A stretch of 64,000 bases of DNA from Sphaerisporangium krabiense (GTDB taxonomy: Bacteria; Actinomycetota; Actinomycetes; Streptosporangiales; Streptosporangiaceae): positions 2,604,001-2,668,000 of the forward strand of contig NZ_JACHBR010000001.1 of assembly GCF_014200435.1 (NCBI RefSeq), written 5' to 3'. The notes beneath the pieces were generated by a model. That model was not told the DNA's origin. It saw only the letters and a program-made list of their open reading frames with translations, and did no database searches. The position numbers and the translations under genes are program-made. Below are positions 47,289 to 55,229 of this stretch, in pieces (the first letter of the stretch is position 1; every line of letters begins with the position of its first letter).

Positions 47289-47336
47289 CGATCTAACACG
47301 GTACATCTCGATTATCCACGATGCAAGACGATCCAA
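47289..47336 (-). promoter_or_regulatory. Phased operator repeats at the leftward early promoter
   Basis: CGATCTAA (47289), CGATTATC (47309), CGATGCAA (47319) and CGATCCAA (47329) lie on one 10-bp grid. On the minus strand GATAAT (47316-47311) is a good -10 with a weak CTCTTG 17 bp upstream. Confidence 0.7.
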
Positions 47337-47383
47337 GAGATGTCCGATATCGGCCCGATAGGCAATGTAGGCGTGCCTAAGTT

Positions 47384-47410
47384 GCTGCAACGTGATACAA
47401 CTTGATACAT
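47384..47410 (+). promoter_or_regulatory. Three phased operator repeats at the repressor start
   Basis: GCTGCAA (47384), GATACAA (47394) and GATACAT (47404) step by exactly 10 bp; the last includes the repressor ATG. No ribosome site is present, so the transcript may be leaderless and autoregulated. Confidence 0.72.
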
Positions 47411-47936
47411 GAGCGAGGGTATTGAAGCCCCCGCGCGGCCGTTCTGGCAGCGCATGGAGCGCGAACGCAATCAGCGGGGCTGGTCGAAGCTCGAGCTGTA
47501 CGAGAAGGTGCGCGAACAGCTCGGCGGATCCTTCTCGCGCATGACCCTGGACCGGCTCCGCACCCAGAAGCGCCCGCCGGCCGCCACCACCATCAACGCC
47601 ATCGCCGAGCTGCTCGACATCCCATTGCCTGAAGCCCACGTGCTCGCCGGCCTCATTGAGACGAACGACATCCCCACCGAGCCGCACGGGGTCTCCGTCG
47701 AGCCGTCCGATTTCGCCGGTCCGGTGCCGGACGTCGTCTACGACCCTGAGATCGCCCGCCTGTACGAAGCGCTGCCGCCAGAGCGTCGTGAGCTTCTGGA
47801 ACGCGTGCGCGAGAAGACCCGCACGCGCCTGGAACGTCAGTGGCTCCGCGCACATCAGGATCTAGAGGAGGCTCGCCAGGACTTCGCTGAGCTGGTGCGG
47901 GCCGAGGCTGAGCGGTCTCAAACCGACGAAAAATGA
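47409..47936 (+). CDS. Prophage repressor, XRE type
   Basis: The 175-residue protein has an N-terminal HTH: FWQRMERERNQRGWSKLELY, FSRMTLDRLRTQKRPPAATT and INAIAELLDIPLPEAHVLAG. A C-terminal helical domain follows (RRELLERVREKTRTRLERQW) that probably dimerises it. There is no LexA-like peptidase domain. It is the only plus-strand regulator, divergent from the early operon, as phage repressors are. It likely binds the 10-bp-phased repeats at 47.3-47.4 and 41.25 kb; this is inference. Confidence 0.82.
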   Translation: MSEGIEAPARPFWQRMERERNQRGWSKLELYEKVREQLGGSFSRMTLDRLRTQKRPPAATTINAIAELLDIPLPEAHVLAGLIETNDIPTEPHGVSVEPSDFAGPVPDVVYDPEIARLYEALPPERRELLERVREKTRTRLERQWLRAHQDLEEARQDFAELVRAEAERSQTDEK

Positions 47937-48086
47937 CGAAATCGGTCCGCCGATTCGTTGATTTTTCAATAAAACACCGTTCCAAACGAGAGTATCCTCC
48001 CGTGTGCTTGTGCGGATTCAGCGCGTGATTCGCCGTTTGGGGGCGGCAAACTCATTTGCGCGCAAACGAAAACGGGAGGTCAGAAA
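47937..48086. other. AT-rich spacer with palindrome TTTGCGCGCAAA
   Basis: This 150-bp stretch is clearly richer in A/T than its surroundings. TTTGCGCGCAAA (48055-48066) is a perfect 12-bp palindrome 20 bp upstream of the next gene and could be an operator. Confidence 0.45.
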
Positions 48087-48332
48087 GTGCGCGCCATCAT
48101 CGCGGGCGCGATCCTCGCCTGGATCATCACCATCGGATACATCCCCCTGACGATCATCCTATGTCTGCACGAATGGGAATCCCTCCAGCGTGCAACCCTC
48201 GCCATCGCAAGCGTGCTAACCATCATCGCGTTCCACCGCGGCGGCGGTGAGTACAAGATGGGCTACAGCCGAGGCTGGCTCGACCGCGACAGCGGAATCA
48301 GACGGCACCGATGGTTCCGTCGTCGTCGATGA
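48087..48332 (+). CDS. Small membrane protein expressed with the repressor
   Basis: From GTG 48087, behind GGGAGG, the product has 81 residues with two membrane helices: AIIAGAILAWIITIGYIPLT and SLQRATLAIASVLTIIAFHR. The C-terminus is basic (RRHRWFRRRR). It is on the same strand as the repressor, so it is likely expressed in the lysogen. Position and topology suit superinfection exclusion or another lysogenic function. No family is recognised. Confidence 0.68.
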   Translation: MRAIIAGAILAWIITIGYIPLTIILCLHEWESLQRATLAIASVLTIIAFHRGGGEYKMGYSRGWLDRDSGIRRHRWFRRRR

Positions 48333-48430
48333 ACACAACTCTCCGGCATCCGCCACCGCGAGCCTGACGCGCGGATGCGGGCCGGCCACGCTCGCATATC
48401 GCGGTGCGAGCGCGGCCACAGGCCCGTCCT
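48333..48430. terminator. Convergent region with stem-loops
   Basis: Two GC-rich hairpins (GCATCCGC with GCGGATGC, then a GCTCGCA/TGCGAGC pair) lie between the converging membrane-protein and integrase genes. They probably end both transcripts. Confidence 0.5.
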
Positions 48431-49423
48431 TCAGAGCCGATCGCCCGGCGACAACCTCCGATGTGCCTCGCGGGCCCGCTCATCGCTCAGCTCCTCGCTG
48501 TAGCGGCCCACCATCCCCGGGGTCTTCCAGCCCAGGATCCGCTGCACGTCCCCCTCGCTCGCCCCCGCCTTCAGCAGGTTGTGCGTGGCCGTCCCCCGGA
48601 AGCGGTGCGGATGCACCACCCCCTCGATGCCGGCCTCCTCTCCGCGCCGCCGCAGCATGCGGTACACGCCCGCGTGGCCGAAGTGCTCGGTGCCCCGGCC
48701 CTGGACGCCCAGCCACAGCCACGGCGAGACCCGCGCCTTGGCGTGCGCCGAGCGCGCGCGGATGTAGCGGTCGAGCGCCGAGGCCGCCTTGGCACCGATC
48801 GGCGCCCAGTGCTCGTCCCCGCCCTTCAGCGTGATCCGCAGCCGCCGCCCGCGCAGGTCGACGTCCTCCACTCGGAGGTTGGCCAGGCCGCTCTTGCGGG
48901 CTCCGTTGTCGTAGAGGATCCAGACGATCGCGCTGTCGCGGCGTGCCTCGAACCCAGTGCCGGCGCACGTCTTCAGCAGCGCGCGGACCTCCTCCTCGGA
49001 GAGGTACTTGCGGATCTTGCGGGACACCTTGGGACGGTCGGACTTGTGCACCGGCGAGGGCTGGGTTCGCTCGGCCTGCTCCGGCGCGCACATCCAGTTC
49101 CACCACACGCCCAGGTTGCGGAAGCGAACGTCGGCGCTCGCCGGGCTGGTGCGCTCGATCTCGGCGCGCAGGAAGGCGCGCACGTGCTCGGCCTGCACGC
49201 CCTCGGCGTCGGTCGGGTAGCTGTTGCCGGCCAGGAAGGCGATGAACGCCTTAGCGGTGTCGGTGTAGGAGCGGACGGTCCGCGGCGACTTGTTGGCGGC
49301 CTCCAGGGCGAGCGTCCAGGAGTCGAGCAGGGTCTCCAGGTCCGCGCCGCGCGGCACGGCGGGCGCGCGGCGCCCGGGTCGCCGGCGCGTGCGGGAGGGG
49401 TCGAACGAGATCACTTCGGCCAT
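48431..49423 (-). CDS. int: Tyrosine recombinase, prophage integrase
   Basis: The 330-residue protein has a SAM-like core-binding domain ([20 protein letters not shown]) and a catalytic domain. The first arginine is in [20 protein letters not shown], the HxxR pair in [20 protein letters not shown] and the nucleophile in [10 protein letters not shown]. The usual glutamate after the first arginine (RxSEL) is a glycine here. It is the gene nearest the right core, with attP just upstream. It should cut in the anticodon-loop region of tRNA-Arg. Confidence 0.92.
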   Translation of the reverse strand: MAEVISFDPSRTRRRPGRRAPAVPRGADLETLLDSWTLALEAANKSPRTVRSYTDTAKAFIAFLAGNSYPTDAEGVQAEHVRAFLRAEIERTSPASADVRFRNLGVWWNWMCAPEQAERTQPSPVHKSDRPKVSRKIRKYLSEEEVRALLKTCAGTGFEARRDSAIVWILYDNGARKSGLANLRVEDVDLRGRRLRITLKGGDEHWAPIGAKAASALDRYIRARSAHAKARVSPWLWLGVQGRGTEHFGHAGVYRMLRRRGEEAGIEGVVHPHRFRGTATHNLLKAGASEGDVQRILGWKTPGMVGRYSEELSDERAREAHRRLSPGDRL

Positions 49424-49462
49424 GCCAGAGCCTCCAGAGGGGGAGCGCTACGGCCTATCGAT

Positions 49463-49492
49463 TTGCCGTGCGCTGCCTGGAAGTAATACGCT
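49463..49492 (+). promoter_or_regulatory. Phage-borne promoter in front of tRNA-Arg
   Basis: TTGCCG (49463-49468) and TACGCT (49487-49492) are 18 bp apart, about 70 bp upstream of the tRNA. This DNA is phage sequence, so it would replace the native tRNA promoter now at 8675-8704. Confidence 0.5.
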
Positions 49493-49497
49493 CTAGC

Positions 49498-49507
49498 AGC
49501 GACGTAC
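49498..49507. promoter_or_regulatory. Putative integrase arm-type site, right end
   Basis: A third copy of AGCGACGTAC, 55 bp from the right core. With the two left copies it forms a set around the reconstructed attP. Confidence 0.5.
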
Positions 49508-49562
49508 GACGGGGCGGGAACCTCCACGGAGGAGGAAACCGCAGGTCAACGGGGCAAAACGA

Positions 49563-49600
49563 GCGGCCGTAGCTCAATGGATAGAGCATCTGACTACGGA
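49563..49600 (+). repeat. attR core
   Basis: Identical over 38 bp to 8720-8757. It makes up the first half of the intact tRNA-Arg gene. Confidence 0.92.
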
Positions 49601-49638
49601 TCAGAAGGTTAGGGGTTCGAGTCCTCTCGGCCGCGCCA
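49563..49638 (+). tRNA. tRNA-Arg (anticodon ACG)
   Basis: A full cloverleaf can be drawn. The acceptor GCGGCCG pairs with CGGCCGC, the anticodon stem TCTGA pairs with TCAGA around loop CTACGGA (anticodon ACG), and the T arm is AGGGG-TTCGAGT-CCTCT. Discriminator G and an encoded CCA end it. The A34 would be converted to inosine to read CGU, CGC and CGA. Its 5' half and upstream DNA come from the prophage, while its 3' half belongs to the older island or host. It is the only intact copy here. Confidence 0.97.
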
Positions 49639-49644
49639 GCTAGA

Positions 49645-49688
49645 AAGGCCCGTCACCAGGGAAAACCCGGGACGGGCCTTTCGCTTTG
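49645..49688 (+). terminator. Terminator after tRNA-Arg
   Basis: AAGGCCCGTC and GACGGGCCTT form a 10-bp stem, followed by TCGCTTTG. It starts seven bases after the tRNA end. Confidence 0.8.
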
Positions 49689-49751
49689 TCCGGACAATCT
49701 TCGGATCTTGCTAACACGCTTGCTAACGGGGAGCCACCAGGTGGCTCCCAC

Positions 49752-50370
49752 CTACTCCCCAACCGCCTGCGCGAACACATCAGCCGCGGACGCCTCCGCC
49801 GCCCTGATCACGTGCGCGTAGACCCGAAGCGTGATGGACGGGTCCGCATGCCCAAGCCGAGCGGCGACCACATGCACTGGGACACCGGCCAGAAGCAGAG
49901 TCGTCGCGTGAAGGTGCCGAAGGTCATGCAGCCGCGCATGGGGTAGTGGGTTCTTGGGGTTGGTGCCCTGCTGGGTTGTTGTAGCGCTTGATCACTGTCG
50001 CTATGAGCGAGCTCACGGTGTCGGGATGGATCGGCTCACCCCATCCGGTGGTGAACACGTAGTCGTCGGTCCCTCGCCACTCCTTGCCGACGGCGAGCTT
50101 GTCGGCGGCCTGCCGTCAGCGCTGCTCCCGCAGTGATTGCACGGTCCCGTCGTCCAGGCTGACGATGCGCTTGTGCCCGCTCTTGGTGGTGCCCTCGATC
50201 CGCTCACCGTCGACGAACGCCGCCGACCCTTGATGGTGATCTGCTTGCCGTCCAGGTCCACGTCAGACCACCGCAGACTCAGCAGCTCCCGCGGCGAGCC
50301 CCGGTGTAGGCGGCGACGTGGAAGAAGGTGCCGGTGCGGGTGTAGGCGATGGCGTTGGTAGCCAGCTCGC
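49752..50370 (-). pseudogene. Decayed tyrosine recombinase of an older element
   Basis: On the minus strand the 3' part reads HLHDLRHLHATTLLLAGVPV and then LGHADPSITLRVYAHV, the second arginine box and nucleophile tyrosine of a tyrosine recombinase. Further upstream AAFVDGERIEGTTKSGHKRI and a separate frame with RELLSLRWSDVDLDGKQITI (first arginine box) are seen. An in-frame TGA and frameshifts separate these parts, so it is broken. It lies just downstream of the intact tRNA, as integrases of tRNA-targeting islands do. It must be the former integrase of the 49.6-57.7 kb island. Confidence 0.85.
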
Positions 50371-50465
50371 TGTGATGAGCTCGGCGTCGGGGTGGTCGGG
50401 GAGGTGGGTGCGGGCGAAGCGGCGGGCTTCGCGTACCTGGTCGGTACTTCCGGGGAATGTGTGGA

Positions 50466-50579
50466 AGCCTCACCGACATCTGGGACCTCGGCCACCGCCG
50501 CATCGGCGAACTCGAAGTCGCCCTGATCTACATCGGCACACCCCACCCAGGCGACACCCTCACCAACGACGGCGCTTGA
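50466..50579 (+). pseudogene. Short coding remnant
   Basis: An in-frame stretch reads SLTDIWDLGHRRIGELEVAL and then IYIGTPHPGDTLTNDGA before a TGA. It has a natural protein composition but no start or upstream part in frame. It is probably the end of a gene lost by deletion. The parent family is not recognised. Confidence 0.35.
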
Positions 50580-50892
50580 GACGTCGTCCAGAACTACGAG
50601 GTTCGGGCAGCTCGAACGCCCCAGCACACTAAATCAGCCGAGTCCTCGAGCTGTCGGACCTCGGTTGTGCTTGACGCTTCGGCCCCGCCTGAAGCTTTAC
50701 ATGATCACGACGTGGCGTGCCGGCACGGTGGTGCCGGGCTGGGTGTCCGTACGGCCGACGTTGCGAGCCATCGGCGATCCGTGAAGCAGCGCGGCGCCAG
50801 AGGGTGTGGTTTCCGGTGCCCTGCCCGTTGACGCAGCCGCGTCGACGAAAACGGAAGGCGCTGGCCGATCTTCAGTGCCCATAATGGTTGAC
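50580..50892. other. Region with a possible gene remnant only
   Basis: No intact gene is seen. On the minus strand a segment ending GSPMARNVGRTDTQPGTTVP then ARHVVIM and a TAA at 50698 looks like the C-terminal end of a lost protein. The parent family is unknown to me. Confidence 0.3.
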
Positions 50893-51206
50893 ATGAAGCT
50901 TGCTGAGGCACTTGCGCTTCGCGCGGATGCGGCGCGCCGCGCCGAACAACTGCGCGCCCGCATCGCCGCCAGCGCCCGCCCCGCCGCGACGTGCTGCGGC
51001 TGCGGCACGCCACAGTCACCTCCGCCGCGGACTCCGCCGCCGGTGACGGGCAGCGTGGGTTCCGGCAGCTGCGCTCGGAGCTGAAGATGATCCCGGCCCT
51101 GCCGGTGGCCGCGCTGCGCGCCGAGTCCGACGACCTCGCCCGGCAGGTACGCGAGGTCGACACGCTCATCCAGCGCACCAACTGGGAGGTCGACCTGCTG
51201 GACTGA
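50893..51206 (+). pseudogene. DIP1984-family gene with an internal deletion
   Basis: ATG 50893 starts MKLAEALALRADAARRAEQL, the standard opening of DIP1984-family proteins. After about 30 codons the frame jumps: the adjacent frame carries LRLRHATVTSAADSAAGDGQ and QLRSELKMIPALPVAALRAE to VREVDTLIQRTNWEVDLL, the normal C-terminal part. Roughly the middle half of the usual 150-residue protein is missing and the frames do not match, so it is broken. The family function is not established. Confidence 0.8.
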
Positions 51207-51788
51207 CAATTCAGGTGCGGAGCAGGTAGCCGACGTGGGGGTGTGCACGAACCCGCGAGCCGGCGGGCAATCCGGCTCACTCCTGGCGCGCCGAGGGCAG
51301 GCGCAGGCGTTCGACTCCCCGAGACACACACCGCATGCCCAGCACACCGCACAGGTGACGGCGCACAGGGCACGGCACACCACCGGGTGCAGATCCACGA
51401 TGGCGAGGGCGGGCAAGGGCACTCCGCACCCCGATCACACGGCCACTGCTCAGCCATGACATCAGAGATCCGACGACCGTATCCGGCAAACATCCGCTCA
51501 TGCCGCAAGTCCCACACCCAGCACGACTACGGGTTGATCACGTCAAACCCTCCACCGAGGCTGCAGAGTCAGGCATCAACCGAAGCAGGACAGCCGAGGC
51601 CTCGAGTCTGGATGAGGACTTTCTCTACGTCCTCAAGGGCAGCCCGCCTGCGGCGGCCTGCTGCGCGGTCACTGGCCGCCTGCTGCTCTCCGGCCGGTCG
51701 CGGCCAGCACCGCCCACGCGCGCGAAACCGCCAACAGCAACGGACACGGGGCAGACGCTCAGGGGGGAGATCGACCAGCCGATCCGAT
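51207..51788. other. No gene recognised
   Basis: About 580 bp downstream of the DIP1984 pseudogene and before the end of the convergent STAND gene. Open frames exist on both strands, but their composition and lack of any motif do not support a gene. It is probably decayed island DNA. Confidence 0.45.
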
Positions 51789-54700
51789 TTAGTCGAGAAT
51801 AGTCATATTCCGAAGGAAACTGGGAGGGGCTCCTTCCAACCGTCGAGCAAGTTCAGCGATCTCTATAGCGACTCGCTGCATCTCGTCCCATAGTTCAAAT
51901 TCTCGAAGTCTGTCCATAAGGTTTCCTAGAACATGGAGCAACGTCTGATCGCCCGCCACCCCATCGATCGCCCTCAGAGATCGTGCAGCTTTGACGGCCT
52001 TGCGGGCATAGCGCAACGCTTCGCGCTGATCCCCCATTTGAGCATGAGAACATCCCGCATTGTCGAGTGTCCGCGCATATTGCTCTAGATAGCCTGCCGG
52101 ATCTCTACTCGCCAATTCACTATAGATTTCTATGGCCTGCAGTTCGCAATCTAAAGCATCTCGCGGCTTGCCAGATTCAGACAAACTTATGCCGAGATCC
52201 ACGAGCACTCCTCCAATCGATCCTGAATGCAGCTCGGGCCCGGCCACAGATAATGACTTGAATAGATCAAGAGCTTCATGGCTACAGGGTATTGATTTAC
52301 CGTAGTCACTAATTGCTGCGTACCGCTTCCCAAGTGATGCTAGCATATGGGCCAACGTACTAGAATGACGTCCTGGATTCATAGCGTCTAGTTCTCGATA
52401 GGCGTTTACGGCCTCGACGGTAATGAAAAGTGCTCTTTCGTGATAACCTGAAACCGAAAGTATCGTTCCGAGAGTCGTGAGACATTTAGCCCAATCTTCA
52501 GTGTATACGTTTGGATCGCTTCTGCGATAGGTTAGGAAGATATTTAGCGACTCCTCTGCTGTCTGCAGAGCGCCCGCTAAATCATTGCTGGAGGCCTGGC
52601 TTGACGACAGATTCATAAGAGCTCGACCAAGGTCGATATTGAAACGTTCGACCTCGCCAATTTTCGTCAGATCCTTATAAATATCAACACCCCTCGCGAT
52701 GGAAGCCAGGGCTTCACTATGACGGCCAGCCCGTCTCCTCAATAGGCCCGTGTGCACATATATCTGAGCAAGAAGCCCTCCGTGAGCCAGTCGGTCGACA
52801 GAAACCAGCTCGCGAGCAATGTCCATGGCCTCGGACATTATTGATATTGCGTCCTGCATGCGATGCTCAAGCTTGCTGAGGGTCATGGCGTAGTTGATTA
52901 AGCTATTTGCCAGCGTGACATCATGTCGATTGGGATATGCCCTAGAAAGTCCCCTTAGAAGCTGGACCCCATCCTCGATGCTTGCTATTGCTTCACGCTG
53001 ACAGCGAAGCTCTGCAAGACAATTCCCTTGATTGATAAGTGCCGAAGCGTAGTTATATTGATGAACATCGGGAGACTCGGTTATAACGTCACGATATATA
53101 GCGACCGCCGTTCTTACCTGTTCGAGAGCATCCCTATGAAGACCACGGTCAGCCATTCGCGACGCGAGAGCCATTTTGGCTCCAGCGAGCTCTGCTTGAT
53201 GATCACCTGGATGGTCCGCCTCGGATGCCTCTAGCAACTGCACTGCTTCGCGAGCGAGCGCGAGAGACTCCTCGGAAGGGCTCAAGAGGTTTGAAAGATT
53301 GCAAAGGCTAACAGCCAACTCTGGCTGATGCCGTCCGGATAGTTGGACAATCTTTCTCCTTATTCTTACAGCCTCTCGAAGGAACCATACCCCCTTGTCG
53401 TCCACCCCCTTTTGGGACAGCACCGTGCCTAGGTTATTGACGATCCTGCCGAGCTCCGATATATCGAGGGATGGGGATTGAGCCCTATTTGCATAATATT
53501 CAAGGGCCAGTGTTGTGTGCGTTAGTGCGCCATCAAGATCTCCAGCTCTCAAATCTAGTGCACCTAAGACTCGATGCCAATATGCCTTTTGGTTGCCCCC
53601 CATATTATCGAGGTGCTCTGCAAGCATCTTCTCGACAACATGACGGCTCGCGTCGAGTAGGCTAGAGCTTTCCCAAGGTAGCGCATTGGCCATAAATTCG
53701 AGATCATCATGAGTAAGGACTTTTCTTTTCAGTGAGGCATGGAGAGCCTTCCCAGCATGAGTGCCGCCCTGAAGCGCTACCGACACGATTTGGTTGATCT
53801 GATACGGCACACTCGCCTCCACGGCACGAGCCAATATCCCGTATGCCTTGTCGTGATGACTGCAGGCTCGCGAGAGAAGGGTTAGCGCACGTTTCACCTG
53901 TAGAGGCGTCAAACTGGTGAGGCATAGTCGAACCAATTCCGAAGACTTGATCAATTGATCGACAACATGCCGCTCAGCAAGCAGATCGGGCCGCAACATC
54001 CCAACTGGTTCCCTGACTCCGGGGTATATCTGGCGCAGCCATCGCACCACCGCACCGATTCGCATGTCATCCGCTCGTGCGAGGTCGGGCACCAGTCTCA
54101 CCACAGCCCGCACAGCCTCCTCATCATGATCTCGAGGATCCAGCAGGAGCGCCACAGCAGCGATCACCTGCTGCAGCACCGCGAGATCCATCCCCACCCC
54201 GGCACGCCGGGCGGTCTTGTCCCACAGTCGTCGCTCGTGCCCAAGCAACCGCTCCAACACCCCGAACTCCGCAGCAGCGCGTCCTCCCGCTGTGCCCTGT
54301 TCCTGGTCCAGCACCGCCACCAGCGCTGCAGCATGCAGCACCAAGACAGGCAACCGCTCCTCCGAATCCACGGTGAACGTCACCTGGGGCACTGGGCATC
54401 CAAGTGCAGCGGCGAAAGAAGGCAATGCCTCTTCAATCACTTGAAGGTCTTCGCGATTGGTATCCAAGGCCGGCGCCAACTCCAACACCGAAGTACGAGC
54501 CACCAGATCCCGAACTGCATGTGATTCGGTGTCTAGCTCAGTCCACCATTCACCAGCTTGTCGAGCCAACAGCAGTACCCGCAGCCGGCTCGCATGCCCA
54601 GCAGCTTCCAAACGGGCTACTTCAGTCAGCATCTCCGCCAGTTCGGACCGGGTCTCTGCGTAATCGACCAAGAGCAACACCCGCTGATTCATCTGGGCGG

Positions 54701-55229
54701 CCGCCCGGAGGGCCTCTACCTCGCGTCCCTGCCGAACTGGCAAGTACTCCCACTCCTCAAACGGCAGGGACTCGGCAAGATGCAGGGCCAACCGAGTCTT
54801 CCCCACCCCGCCCTGACCAGTCAGCAACCACACCGGACACGCATCTTCATTGCCGCACCAACCAGTCAGCGACTTCAACTCTTCTACACGCCCAGCGAAC
54901 ATCACCGCCCCACGCTCGGGACGCAACAGTTCCGCTACGCTTACACCTGCCGCAGCCACCTCACGAGTGGCCACCAAGGCCTCCCGACGCTTCTCCTCCT
55001 CCACGATCGCGGCCTGTTCAGCCGCTTTTATGGCCCGTCGTGCAGCGAGCCACTCGCTGACGTACGACCCGGCAGCCCCCGCCGCGATGACCCCAATGGT
55101 TGCTAATAGCAACTGCACCGCCAGAGGCCAGGTGGAGGGTGCCAACGGCACCACCGCCGCCACCACACCCACGACCATCAGCATGAGTACGAACCCGAAC
55201 GGCCGCCGCCTGCGGCGTCCCTTTCCCAT
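51789..55229 (-). CDS. Membrane-anchored STAND NTPase with TPR repeats
   Basis: The 1,146-residue protein starts at ATG 55229. Two membrane helices (FVLMLMVVGVVAAVVPL and AVQLLLATIGVIAAGAAG) and a coiled linker lead into an NB-ARC-like ATPase: VMFAGRVEELKSLTGW, Walker A LLTGQGGVGKTRLALHLAE (residues 138-145) and Walker B VLLLVDYAETR. Residues about 540-1120 are some 12 TPR-like repeats (AYWHRVLGALDLRAGDLDGA, YHERALFITVEAVNAYREL). The 5' part is GC-rich, the TPR-coding part much less so. STAND proteins sense ligands through repeats and trigger effectors, often in immunity. Confidence 0.85.
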   Translation of the reverse strand: MGKGRRRRRPFGFVLMLMVVGVVAAVVPLAPSTWPLAVQLLLATIGVIAAGAAGSYVSEWLAARRAIKAAEQAAIVEEEKRREALVATREVAAAGVSVAELLRPERGAVMFAGRVEELKSLTGWCGNEDACPVWLLTGQGGVGKTRLALHLAESLPFEEWEYLPVRQGREVEALRAAAQMNQRVLLLVDYAETRSELAEMLTEVARLEAAGHASRLRVLLLARQAGEWWTELDTESHAVRDLVARTSVLELAPALDTNREDLQVIEEALPSFAAALGCPVPQVTFTVDSEERLPVLVLHAAALVAVLDQEQGTAGGRAAAEFGVLERLLGHERRLWDKTARRAGVGMDLAVLQQVIAAVALLLDPRDHDEEAVRAVVRLVPDLARADDMRIGAVVRWLRQIYPGVREPVGMLRPDLLAERHVVDQLIKSSELVRLCLTSLTPLQVKRALTLLSRACSHHDKAYGILARAVEASVPYQINQIVSVALQGGTHAGKALHASLKRKVLTHDDLEFMANALPWESSSLLDASRHVVEKMLAEHLDNMGGNQKAYWHRVLGALDLRAGDLDGALTHTTLALEYYANRAQSPSLDISELGRIVNNLGTVLSQKGVDDKGVWFLREAVRIRRKIVQLSGRHQPELAVSLCNLSNLLSPSEESLALAREAVQLLEASEADHPGDHQAELAGAKMALASRMADRGLHRDALEQVRTAVAIYRDVITESPDVHQYNYASALINQGNCLAELRCQREAIASIEDGVQLLRGLSRAYPNRHDVTLANSLINYAMTLSKLEHRMQDAISIMSEAMDIARELVSVDRLAHGGLLAQIYVHTGLLRRRAGRHSEALASIARGVDIYKDLTKIGEVERFNIDLGRALMNLSSSQASSNDLAGALQTAEESLNIFLTYRRSDPNVYTEDWAKCLTTLGTILSVSGYHERALFITVEAVNAYRELDAMNPGRHSSTLAHMLASLGKRYAAISDYGKSIPCSHEALDLFKSLSVAGPELHSGSIGGVLVDLGISLSESGKPRDALDCELQAIEIYSELASRDPAGYLEQYARTLDNAGCSHAQMGDQREALRYARKAVKAARSLRAIDGVAGDQTLLHVLGNLMDRLREFELWDEMQRVAIEIAELARRLEGAPPSFLRNMTILD

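Noticed and set aside
51500-51802. Plus-strand 100-codon frame at the end of the island gap
   Set aside because: No ribosome site, no motif, Arg/Pro/Ala-rich composition, and it runs into the end of the STAND gene on the other strand.
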